From Bacteroidota bacterium (GTDB lineage: Bacteria > Bacteroidota > Bacteroidia > Chitinophagales > Chitinophagaceae): 33,975 nt of DNA. Positions within the stretch are counted from its first letter, which is position 1. Each line of letters begins with the position of its first letter. Shown in pieces: positions 18,188-25,800 of the stretch. The stretch is from the NCBI GenBank assembly GCA_016711825.1, contig JADJSG010000002.1:1-33975 (forward strand). The letters run 5' to 3'. A program made the position numbers and the translations under genes. Below the pieces are notes generated by a model. The model made no database searches and had not been told where the DNA came from. It saw only the letters and a list, made by a program, of their open reading frames with translations.

Positions 18188-19381
18188 TTAATCAATCAGT
18201 ACTTTCTGAACTTGCTCTCCTACCTTCAAATAGTAAACACCTTCACTGTAAAAGCTCACATCAATTTGATTTGATTTTGTTGAAAACAATAACTGCCCCA
18301 AAGAATTATATAATTCTCTTTTCTCTTTACTTTCTGTTTTAATAATTATTACTGAACGCGCCGGATTAGGATATACTTCCAAATAGTTCTCCGGTTTATC
18401 TATTTCGTTGTTGTTTAGTGGCCAACAAGGCTGACCACTTATACCCAACTCATAATTAGGCATACATGGTGGCGTATTTGAACCTATTTTGGAAACTGAA
18501 AACATTTCGGGCAACTGGTATCTAAATTAGCAATATGATACCAGGCCAAAGTGCTATCTGTTTCGTTCAATTCATATTGAAATAAATTAAAGGCCTTGAC
18601 TATATAAATAAAATTACCGTTCGGAGAAAAACATATACCAGCAGGTGCTACATCCATAGTAGTGTCTAATGGCTGAACCTGATGATTTGCAATATTGATT
18701 ATTTTAGGTGCAATTAATTCGCCTGTGCATCTGTCAAAATCTGCTATAAATAACTTATTCAAACCCATACAAACTGTCATATTTTGTACCAGATTTGTTG
18801 AACATACTCTGACCCACAATATCCCATTTGGTAAAATGAGGCTCCGCAAAGCCTTGTATACCATAATTGTATATACTATCCTTTGTTACCAAAAAACGAT
18901 AAATCATATTTGTATCGTGGGCTTGCTTCAAAAGCCACCAGTCTACTCCATTTGCATGCCTACACGCCATCATTTGAGTTTTACTCAATTTCACATTTTC
19001 AAGTAATGGGCTTGCTTTATTTATCACTCTGCCTGCACCTCCATTCAATTTCATATCTAGTTTGTGATAAAGTAATAAATCAAACAAAGCTCTACCAGAT
19101 CCTGGATTATTCCAATATGTAGTGACCTCATAGTCACTTGCAGTAGGGGTTATAACGTAGTAGATATCATCTGCAAATGGCAGAATGATAGATGATTGCG
19201 AATACCCGCCAAACCCGTCATACTTGTCACAGATCATTGCGGGGACCAAAGTATCACCATTGTCAATAATATTACCTAGAGTATCCATCAAATCATAGCC
19301 GTCGCAAATAATTTTAAGATTACCATTTGAATCTGATATGCAAGAACTTCCTAAATGAAAATAAAAATTGTAGTTCTTATT
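18188..19381 (-). pseudogene. T9SS type A sorting-domain secreted protein, 5'-truncated and frameshifted
   Basis: The C-terminus (PENYLEVYPNPARSVIIIK .. ELYNSLGQLLFST .. GVYYLKVGEQVQKVLI) is a textbook type IX secretion type A sorting domain, so the protein was secreted by Bacteroidota T9SS. Upstream, SSCISDSNGNLKIICDGYDL, YVITPTASDYEV and MDVAPAGICFSPNGNFIYI resemble the repeat-propeller type of T9SS surface protein. Frame changes occur near 18770 and 18510. The open frame begins at 19381 after a stop, with no start codon or signal peptide, so the N-terminus is missing. It lies between the two structured hairpins, inside cassette C, and reads against the cassette. Function is unknown. Confidence 0.7.
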
Positions 19382-19459
19382 TTAGTGGTATATCTTGATA
19401 CCCACTTTACAAATATAAAGCAATTAAATCCAAATCGAACCCACTGCGAAGCAATGATC

Positions 19460-19515
19460 TACAAGCACATCGCGCAAGGTCGAAACGCCAACAACACTTG
19501 CGCAAAGAGCTTGTA
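19460..19515. repeat. Structured hairpin element, copy 2
   Basis: TACAAGC (19460-19466) pairs with GCTTGTA (19509-19515), and GCGCAAG (19472-19478) pairs with CTTGCGC (19497-19503). The non-paired parts (ACATC, CGAAACGCCAACAACA, AAAGA) match copy 1 at 18011-18070. Both copies have the same orientation. Confidence 0.65.
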
Positions 19516-19605
19516 CCGTACCTATAACTTCAGGAGTATCAATCAGTCATCTGCGGAAAGACCCGGAATCTTATTTGGTTAACACCAATACTATGTGGGG
19601 TGGGA

Positions 19606-19733
19606 GCACCTAACACGTGGCATAGCGCAATGGCGGCGAAGTAGCTGTTCAATCAGTATTTCTCTAATCATCTTTTGGTTCTTAATCCAAACATCGTACC
19701 TTTATGTCCGCCACTGCGCATGCCACTAAAACG
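19606..19733 (+). other. attC-like hairpin C, interrupted by IS copy 3
   Basis: GCACCTAAC (fits RYYYAAC) is followed by GTGGCATAGCGCAATGGCGG (about 19617-19636), which pairs with CCGCCACTGCGCATGCCAC (about 19709-19727). The loop shares GGCGAAGTAGCT (19635-19646) and TCTTTTGGTTCTT (19671-19683) with site D. The site resumes after the IS at 21500 as CGTTAGCTGCC. Confidence 0.65.
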
Positions 19734-21499
19734 TCAGGCTGTGAAAAAACTAACTTTTCAATTTCGCTTCAATTAAAATTGCATTTAAAACATCACCTAC
19801 TTTCAATAGAAGCTCAATGCGTGAGGTTGATTTTTAGGCGGCTAAAGTTTTAGTATAAAATTTCGAGACTGTATTTGGTTTTAAATAAACCCATTTTACT
19901 AGAAGCCAAACTATCTTATCATAGTTTGGTTTCCAGTTTTTGAGTTTCGCCATCAGGTCTTCCATTCCGAGTATATTTATATCACGTTTGATGTTATAAA
20001 CTAACATGATCAGACTGTGTTCACCGTTTACTTTTCGCAGTCCTCGAAGGTTGGTGTAATAATAATTCCATTGCCTCTTGATGGTACCAAAGATATGTTC
20101 ATTAATCTCCTGTCGCTTTCTGTAGAGTTTTGATTCTTCTTTGTAACGTTTGTTATTGGCTTCTACTGCTTCGGCAAATTCGCTACGTTGTATCTCACGT
20201 CGTCCATCTGCTTTGCCAGTGCATAAGTGTTGTACAGGGCAATTTTGCAGGCAGGTGTTCGATATTGTTTAAATCGGTATTGTACCTTTTTTGCCATCCT
20301 TTTTTTCGTGCCAAGTTCCTTTGGTCGTTAAGGTTTCGCCTTGTGGGCAAGTGTACGTGTCGGCATCATGATTGTATGCAAATTGTGTTACCATATATTC
20401 TTTCGTAGTACCTCGTTGAACACCATCATCCGAGCAGGCTTTTTCATTGCTATTGACGACCTCTGGACTTAGCTACAATTGTTGTGATATTAGCATCCGT
20501 TACTTGTTGAATTTGCCGACCATTGTGATAGCCTTTATCCACTAATACGGTAAAGCTTTCAGCCTCTATATTTTGCTTGGCTTCGAGTGCAATAGCTGTG
20601 AGCCCATTTCGATCGTTGCGATTAATGGTGTGCGTGGCTATGACTAGATTGTGCTTGTCGTCTACAGCGGCTTGCATATTGTAACTCACTTCCACTACTT
20701 GACCATGTATGAGCAAGGCTCTTGCATCAGGATCTGTCGTACTTACTTGCGGCTCTGTTGTTTGATTTAAATGCGTTTGCAATTGTTCGTAATGAATTTT
20801 ACTCGTTGCCAGTCGATTGATTTTATCTTGGATATGTTTGATATCTATTTCAGATTCTTGTTTGTCATTTTCATCAAGCAAGGCCATATACTCTTCTATC
20901 TTCTCCTCGATATACTTCAAATGTCTTTCTATTTTCTTCGGATTATAATTATTCTTTTTACTGTTGCTCGCTCTACTTTTGGTTCCATCTATGGCTATAG
21001 TGCTACCTCCTATCAACTCTGCATCTTTGAGAAAACCTACAAATAACTTAAAAGTGTTACGTAGTGCTTCTGGATTGTTTTTACGAAAATCACTGATACT
21101 ATGATAGTTAGGCGTAAGGCTATGAAGCAACCAATGTAATTCTATATTGCGTGTACACTCCTTCTCTAATCGTCTACTACTGCGGAGTCCATTGAGGTAA
21201 CCATACAAGTATATTTTTAAAAATAACTTGCTTTCAAAACTAGGACGTCCTTCTTTTTTATGTACTTGTACTTGAAAATTCAATTTAGACAAATCTAAAT
21301 GCTCTACAAACGAATCGATAAATCGAACTGGATTCTCAGGGCTTATCATACTATCAAAAGACAGCATTTGTAATTGTTCACGAGGTATGCCTTGCTGGTG
21401 TTTCATCTTAAGCATAAAATTAATACATTACACTTTGACTTTCGATTGATTTTATCTATCTTCGATTGGTGTAGCACATTCAGTTTTTTCACAGACTGC
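19734..21499 (-). mobile_element. IS1182-family-like insertion sequence, copy 3
   Basis: An element of about 1766 bp, ends TCAGGCTGTGAAAAAACT and, reversed, GCAGTCTGTGAAAAAACT. CG lies on both sides (19732-19733 and 21500-21501). Interior DNA is almost identical to copy 2, including non-coding DNA near the transposase start, while the left 150 bp is unrelated in detail. Confidence 0.8.
19834..21415 (-). pseudogene. IS1182-family-like transposase, three frameshifts
   Basis: The frame from 21415 encodes MLKMKHQQGIPREQLQMLSF.. to TTIVAKSRGRQ (321 residues), then breaks at an extra T near 20468. Two further single-base changes follow: an extra A in the A6 run near 20288, and a missing G near 20242. 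Correcting all three gives the full transposase, ending with a C-terminus KTLAA at 19834 that differs from copy 2 (QKLAS). Residues 20-34 also differ from copy 2 (DSMISPENPVRFID versus ESMIDKDNPVRFVD). As written it is non-functional. Confidence 0.8.
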
Positions 21500-21500
21500 C

Positions 21501-22153
21501 GTTAGCTGCCATACCTAAACGCTTAACAAATGAAAATTTTAATTTCTCTATTATTCATTACCTCAACTTTAAATTCATTTTCTCAAATAAAAAACCATGA
21601 CATAAAGTGGCAAGCTGAAGTTATAAAAGTGAGTACCGATATTTACGATATCAAGTTTACATTAATACCATCGAAGAAATGGTGGATAAGTTCTCCTATT
21701 CAAGACACGAGCAAGACTGACTTACTTCCAACTCAAATCATGTTGAGTAGTAATCATTATTTACAGACAATGGATAGACTCAAAGAGCAACCAATTCCTG
21801 AAGAAACAATACAAAAAGATGGAGAAGTAATTAAATGGGTTAAATCCAAAACTACATATACACAAAGAATCAAATTGATGACTCAACATCCGTTCATTTC
21901 GAGTTATTCAATCTTCTTCCAACCACGTACTGACGAATTTATGCTTATGCGAAAAAAAATAAATGGCAAAATAATTTACTCCAAAAAACAACTTAGGATT
22001 AAGATAGAATAGATTGAACGGCAGCTAACACACGGTTTGCTAGAGAAGGGCGAAGTAGCTTTTCAATCGTCTTTTCTTTAATCTTCTTTTGGTTCTTTAT
22101 CCAAATGGATTAACTTTGAATCCCCTTCCCTCGCAAATCCGCGGGAACGAACG
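21501..22153 (+). other. Cassette D: compact single-gene cassette-like unit
   Basis: This unit begins with GTTAGCTGCC (21501-21510), and GGCAGCTAAC at 22020-22029 is its exact 10-base reverse complement. It contains one forward gene starting 20 bases after the cassette start and ending 8 bases before the box, then the hairpin. This is the size and layout of a classic integron cassette (about 650 bp). Confidence 0.7.
21530..22012 (+). CDS. Secreted protein of unknown function (cassette gene)
   Basis: A 160-residue protein starting MKILISLLFITSTLNSFSQ, a clear signal peptide, with probable cleavage after FSQ. The mature part is rich in Lys, Ile, Thr and Trp (KWQAEVIKVSTDIYDIKFTL, SKKWWISSPIQD) and has no cysteine or repeat. 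The beginning resembles the small beta-rich domains seen in Bacteroidota thiol-disulfide interchange relatives (a DsbD N-terminal-like feel from 'KWQAEVIKVSTDIYDIKF'), but this is weak and I do not assign a family. The gene fills cassette D in the forward direction and has no evident promoter of its own in the 20-base leader, as is usual for cassette genes, so it may depend on transcription from outside. Confidence 0.65.
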   Translation: MKILISLLFITSTLNSFSQIKNHDIKWQAEVIKVSTDIYDIKFTLIPSKKWWISSPIQDTSKTDLLPTQIMLSSNHYLQTMDRLKEQPIPEETIQKDGEVIKWVKSKTTYTQRIKLMTQHPFISSYSIFFQPRTDEFMLMRKKINGKIIYSKKQLRIKIE

Positions 22154-22160
22154 TTAATCA
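22020..22160 (+). other. attC-like hairpin D, uninterrupted
   Basis: GGCAGCTAAC is followed by CGGTTTGCTAGAGAAGGG (about 22033-22050), pairing with CCCTTCCCTCGCAAATCCG (about 22123-22142), then ends in ACGTTAATC (22151-22159), with the core GTT at 22153. The total of about 140 bp is at the upper end of known attC sizes. It is the only one of the four sites without an IS, and shows what the empty target looks like. Confidence 0.65.
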
Positions 22161-22285
22161 AAGGTTGAAACGCTGGGTTGAAGGCTACTCTGTTCTGGTT
22201 TGGGAAGATAAAAATGAAGAAGGAATTTTCAATCGTTGTAAATTATTTTTTATTGCCTAATTTTACCTCCAAACCCCATTAAAAT

Positions 22286-22537
22286 ATGCTCACCAACAAT
22301 GACATTCTAAAAAAACTACGTGTGGCTCTTTCTCTTAAAAATGAAGACATCATAGAAATACTCGCCTTAGAAAATTTTAAAATATCAAAAGGGGCCCTGG
22401 GCGATTTATTCAGGGCCGAAGACCATCCAGGCTATGTAGAAGCCGGCGATCAATTGTTGCGCAATTTTCTCAATGGTCTGATCACGTATAAGCGTGGTGT
22501 AAGACCTCCTTCACCCAATAAAGTGATTAAAAAATAA
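22286..22537 (+). CDS. DUF1456-like protein, single repeat
   Basis: An 83-residue protein starting MLTNNDILKKLRVALSLKNE. The pattern NNDIL..LR.AL.L, then KGALGDLFRAEDHPGYVEAGDQLLRNFLNGLI, matches one of the two tandem repeats of the DUF1456/YehS family (the usual length is about 150 residues for the two-repeat form). The C-terminus TYKRGVRPPSPNKVIKK is a basic tail. Function is unknown. It is the first gene beyond the cassette-like region and probably marks the return to stable chromosome. The ATG follows an AT-rich leader. Confidence 0.75.
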   Translation: MLTNNDILKKLRVALSLKNEDIIEILALENFKISKGALGDLFRAEDHPGYVEAGDQLLRNFLNGLITYKRGVRPPSPNKVIKK

Positions 22538-22625
22538 ACGTAGTATATTTTATTGAATGCATACGTATCGCATTGATGTAGAATATCATTAGTAATTCAA
22601 TCGCATTTAATTGATCCATAGCGAT

Positions 22626-22633
22626 TATCTTTG
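22626..22633 (+). promoter_or_regulatory. Promoter box (TATCTTTG) and 190-base leader of the DEAD-box gene
   Basis: TATCTTTG fits the Bacteroidota -7 box, giving a transcript leader of nearly 190 bases before the ATG at 22827. The leader holds TTGATGTTCATCAA (about 22738-22751), a short inverted repeat, after a T-run. Long leaders are typical of cold-induced RNA helicase messages; regulation here is inferred. Confidence 0.45.
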
Positions 22634-22826
22634 CACCCGATTTAGTTCTTCAGACATAGCTAAAATTAATAGCTTAACATTCACGGGTCATGCTCTTTTA
22701 AAGATAAGCGAAAAAACATTTCATTTTTTTTGTTCATTGATGTTCATCAAAAAATCAACCTTGAAGTTATTAATTATACTTTATCGGTGGGGCTTTTTAT
22801 AAACTTTATTAAACAAAAAAATTAAC

Positions 22827-23678
22827 ATGACTACATTCAATGAGTTAGGGCTGAACGAACAATTGCTTTCAGCTATTCAAGAAATGGGATTTGAAACCCC
22901 AACAGAAATTCAACAAAAAGCAATTCCTATTTTTTTAAACAGAGCCTCTGATTTGGTTGCGCTTGCACAAACCGGTACTGGCAAAACTGCCGCTTTTGGT
23001 TTGCCTATCTTACATCATCTTGATGTAAACGATAAAAGCACCCAAGCCCTTGTCATCAGTCCTACAAGAGAATTGTGTATGCAAATTACCAATGATTTAA
23101 AAAATTACAGCAAGCATATGCGTGGCGTGAAAATCGTGGCAGTATATGGTGGCAGTAGCATCATGGGGCAAATCAAAGATATCCGCAATGGCGCGCATAT
23201 TATTGTTGCAACACCAGGTCGTTTGATTGATTTACTCGATCGTAAAGCCATGAAAATAGACCAAATTCAAACTGTTGTTTTAGATGAGGCAGATGAAATG
23301 TTGAATATGGGTTTTCAGGAAGATATGGAAACCATTTTAGCACAAACACCCGATGATAAAATTACAGGTTTGTTTAGTGCTACCATGCCTAAAGAAATTC
23401 GCAATATCGCCAACAAATATTTGAAAGAATCTGTAGAAGTTTCTTCAGGTAAAAAGAATACGGCGTCGGCCGATATCACCCATCAATATGCGGTGGTACA
23501 AGCCAAAGACAAGTTAGCGGCATTAAAAAGAATTATCGATTTTAATGAAAATTTCTTTGGTATCATATTTTGTACTACACGTATCGAAACCCAGGAAATC
23601 AGTGACGCAATAGTAAAGCTGGATACAATGCAGATTGTTTGCATGGCGATTTGTCGCAACAACAACGTGATAAAGTAA
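22827..23678 (+). CDS. DEAD-box RNA helicase, N-terminal part (frameshifted)
   Basis: These 283 residues form the first RecA-like domain and the start of the second. They include the Q motif (GFETPTEIQQKAIP), Walker A AQTGTGKTA, PTREL, TPGR, the DEAD box VLDEADEMLNMGF, and SAT (LFSATMPKEI), followed by the motif IV region GIIFCTTR. After DAIVKLD the frame is lost, whereas relatives read KLGYNADCLHGDLSQQQRD, which is found in the next frame. One more G at about 23621 restores this, so the gene continues as the frame at 23639. It is an ATP-dependent helicase acting on structured RNA (ribosome assembly or mRNA decay). Confidence 0.9.
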   Translation: MTTFNELGLNEQLLSAIQEMGFETPTEIQQKAIPIFLNRASDLVALAQTGTGKTAAFGLPILHHLDVNDKSTQALVISPTRELCMQITNDLKNYSKHMRGVKIVAVYGGSSIMGQIKDIRNGAHIIVATPGRLIDLLDRKAMKIDQIQTVVLDEADEMLNMGFQEDMETILAQTPDDKITGLFSATMPKEIRNIANKYLKESVEVSSGKKNTASADITHQYAVVQAKDKLAALKRIIDFNENFFGIIFCTTRIETQEISDAIVKLDTMQIVCMAICRNNNVIK

Positions 23679-24715
23679 TGGGTAAATTTCGTAAACGTAC
23701 CATCAAAATATTATGTGCTACCGATGTGGCAGCTCGTGGTATTGACGTTAATGATATTACCCATGTTATTCATTATCATTTACCAGATGATATCGAAAAT
23801 TATACACACCGAAGTGGACGTACAGCACGTGCAGGTAAAAAAGGTATTTCAATAGCTCTTTTACATATCAGAGAAGCCTACAAATTGCATCAAATTGAAA
23901 AAATGGCTGGTGTGAAATTTGAAAAATTCATGATTCCAAAAGGAGAAGAAATCATTACCAAAAAAATCGAAAATTTTGTCAATGATATCGTAAGCCTTGA
24001 ATACAAAGATGAATTAAACATGCCGATACATGCTGACTGGAGTGCACCATTGTTACAAATGAGTCATGAAGAATTGGTGGAAAGAATCATTGTACAAAAA
24101 TTACTCAATATCGATACCCAATATGCCGTTACTGAAGATTTAAATATTGTAGAAGGACAAAAATCAACCCGAAATTCTGAAAGAAGTGATTCACGCAGAG
24201 GAGATCGCAATGAAAGAGGTAGCCGAAGCGACAGAATGGATAGAAACGAAGGGGGTAGCCGTAGAGATAAATTTAGCAATGACGAACCTACCGTACGCAT
24301 GTTTATCAACTTAGGTAAAAAAGACAACTTACGTTATGATGAAATGCGCGAAATGATTTTCAAAGCAAGTAAAGTAAGTGGTCACAATATCAAAGATATT
24401 GACATGAAAGGGGTGTATTCATTTTTTGAAACAGATCAACAAAGTGCAACACGTATTTTAGAAGGCTTTCATGGTGTAGAATCAAACGGACGTGAAGTGA
24501 GAATTCAAAAAGCTGAAGATAGTACCGAAGGCGGTGGTGAATCAAAATCATATGGTGGCGGTGGCAGTCGCTCTTATGGCGGTGGTGGCAATAGCAGCAG
24601 AGAAAGAGGTGGTTTTGACAAACGCAAATCAAATAGAGGCAGTGGCGGTTCTTCTTCAAGCAGTTCATCTACAGGTAGACCAAAATACAAAAGTAAAGTG
24701 AGCAAAAGCTGGTAA
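23639..24715 (+). CDS. DEAD-box RNA helicase, C-terminal part with RNA-binding domain
   Basis: This 358-residue frame continues the helicase from 22827. It has the end of RecA domain 2 (CATDVAARGIDV, motif V; HRSGRTARAG, motif VI), a linker rich in Arg/Asp/Ser/Gly, and a DbpA-type RNA-binding domain (VRMFINLGKKDNLRYDEM .. HNIKDIDMKGVYSFFE .. ATRILEGFHG). It ends in a low-complexity Gly/Ser/Tyr tail (SYGGGGSRSYGGGGN .. SGGSSSSSSSTG). The first Met at 23639 is internal and not a true start. With the upstream part the enzyme is about 630 residues, typical for CsdA/DeaD-like helicases of Bacteroidota. The tail may assist RNA binding or condensate formation. Confidence 0.9.
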   Translation: MHGDLSQQQRDKVMGKFRKRTIKILCATDVAARGIDVNDITHVIHYHLPDDIENYTHRSGRTARAGKKGISIALLHIREAYKLHQIEKMAGVKFEKFMIPKGEEIITKKIENFVNDIVSLEYKDELNMPIHADWSAPLLQMSHEELVERIIVQKLLNIDTQYAVTEDLNIVEGQKSTRNSERSDSRRGDRNERGSRSDRMDRNEGGSRRDKFSNDEPTVRMFINLGKKDNLRYDEMREMIFKASKVSGHNIKDIDMKGVYSFFETDQQSATRILEGFHGVESNGREVRIQKAEDSTEGGGESKSYGGGGSRSYGGGGNSSRERGGFDKRKSNRGSGGSSSSSSSTGRPKYKSKVSKSW

Positions 24716-24799
24716 AAAAGGCTTTACACATATGCATGTATATTTATATTCTGGCAATGTGTAATCCTCAATAGGCTTTAATAAGCATTTTCAATATAC

Positions 24800-24838
24800 A
24801 ATAAATCCATTATTAATTTAATAATGGATTTATTTTTT
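24800..24838 (+). terminator. Terminator after the helicase gene
   Basis: AATAAATCCATTATTA (24800-24815) and TAATAATGGATTTATT (24819-24834) form a perfect 16-bp stem with a 3-base loop, followed by a T run. It lies 85 bases after the helicase stop and before the AMP nucleosidase gene. Confidence 0.65.
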
Positions 24839-24871
24839 GATGAATACCTTTACATCCTAAATAATTCAACC

Positions 24872-25033
24872 ATGAAGTCTAAACAGGAAATCGTTGAAAA
24901 CTGGTTGCCGAGATACACCGGTGAAAGTCTTGAAAATTTTGGGAAGTATGTATTGCTCACCAATTTTAATAATTATGTGGAAATGTTTGCGCAAAAAATA
25001 ATTGCAAAATTGGAGGTGATGACAAGCCTATGA
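24872..25033 (+). CDS. amn: AMP nucleosidase, N-terminal part (frameshifted)
   Basis: MKSKQEIVENWLPRYTGESL .. NFGKYVLLTNFNNYVEMFAQ is the usual start of the short Bacteroidota AMP nucleosidase. I chose the ATG at 24872 instead of the upstream in-frame ATG at 24824, because homologues begin M(K)(S/T)K.EIV.NWLPRYTG and the earlier codons overlap the terminator. The frame is lost within the A-run at about 24991-24996. With one more A it reads AQKNNCKIGGDDKPMKCAT and continues into the frame at 25030. Confidence 0.8.
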   Translation: MKSKQEIVENWLPRYTGESLENFGKYVLLTNFNNYVEMFAQKIIAKLEVMTSL

Positions 25034-25641
25034 AATGTGCCACTGCCGGAGGCATTACCATCATTAACTTTGGTATGGGTTCTGCATCTGCTGCTACTGT
25101 GATGGATTTACTTACTGCTATACAACCCAAAGCAGTATTGTTTTTGGGTAAATGTGGCGGATTGAAAAAAAAGAATAAAGTGGGTGATTTGATCTTGCCC
25201 ATTGCGGCTATCAGGGGCGAAGGGACAAGCAACGATTATTTTCCACCCGAAGTACCAGCATTGCCTTCTTTTGCATTAGAAAAAGCCATCTCAACCACTA
25301 TTCGTGATAAGGGATTTGACTATTGGACAGGCACTTGCTATACCACCAACCGAAGAGTATGGGAGCATGATGTGAAATTTAAAAACTACTTAAAATTAAT
25401 CAGGGTGATGGCTATTGATATGGAAACAGCGACCATTTTAACCACAGGTTTTTATAATAGGATTCCGACAGGAGCCCTGTTGCTTGTGAGTGATCAGCCG
25501 ATGATTCCAGAGGGGGTTAAAACCGCTAAAAGCGATACAGAAGTCACTACTAAATATGTAGATAGGCATCTGGATATTGGTATTGATTCGCTCAAACAAT
25601 TAATCAATAATGGCAATACCGTTAAACATTTGAAATACTAA
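25030..25641 (+). CDS. amn: AMP nucleosidase, catalytic part
   Basis: These 203 residues carry the phosphorylase-like core: TIINFGMGSASAATVMDLL, AVLFLGKCGGLKKK, a nucleobase-binding GEGTSNDYFPPEVPAL stretch, YTTNRRVWEHD, MAIDMETATI and LLLVSDQPMIPEGVK. AMP nucleosidase hydrolyses AMP to adenine and ribose 5-phosphate and helps control the adenylate pool. The first Met here (25030) is internal; the real start is 24872 and the joined protein is about 257 residues, matching the family. It stands alone between a terminator and the Mla genes. Confidence 0.88.
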   Translation: MKCATAGGITIINFGMGSASAATVMDLLTAIQPKAVLFLGKCGGLKKKNKVGDLILPIAAIRGEGTSNDYFPPEVPALPSFALEKAISTTIRDKGFDYWTGTCYTTNRRVWEHDVKFKNYLKLIRVMAIDMETATILTTGFYNRIPTGALLLVSDQPMIPEGVKTAKSDTEVTTKYVDRHLDIGIDSLKQLINNGNTVKHLKY

Positions 25642-25785
25642 TACGCAGTTTGGCATCATAAAATGTGAACGCTTTGCTTCATTTAATTTGACAAAATAGT
25701 AAACAGATTTGTGATTATTTATAAACGATGATTCTATGAATAAAGGATTAAAGATAATTTATGTTTTTTCTATCATGTGATATCG

Positions 25786-25793
25786 TATTTTTG
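25786..25793 (+). promoter_or_regulatory. Promoter box (TATTTTTG) before the MlaE gene
   Basis: TATTTTTG fits TAnnTTTG and ends 7 bases before the ATG at 25801, with a T-rich segment (ATGTTTTTTC) about 20 bases upstream. It likely drives the mlaE-mlaF pair. Confidence 0.45.
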
Positions 25794-25800
25794 ACATGCA

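Larger units (their letters stand above)
17930..19733 (+). other. Cassette C: cassette-like unit with a T9SS protein fragment
   Basis: The unit starts with GTTAGGTGC (17930-17938) and carries the exact reverse complement GCACCTAAC at 19606-19614, followed by an attC-like hairpin. It contains two related hairpins, a strong terminator and a leftward gene fragment, so the cargo runs against the usual cassette direction. Confidence 0.6.

Noticed and set aside
19355..19582. A 75-residue forward reading frame starting MKIKIVVLILVVYLDTHF
   Set aside because: Its second half is the structured hairpin (copy 2), and its first half is the antisense of the T9SS gene fragment; copy 1 of the hairpin has no matching open frame.
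22112..22159. A fifth cassette beginning at GTTAATCA (22153)
   Set aside because: No matching TGATTAAC box followed by a hairpin is found downstream; the array seems to end here and stable chromosomal genes follow.
22611..22802. A 63-residue frame upstream of the DEAD-box helicase
   Set aside because: It begins before the promoter box, has no ribosome binding site and odd composition; the region is better explained as a leader.
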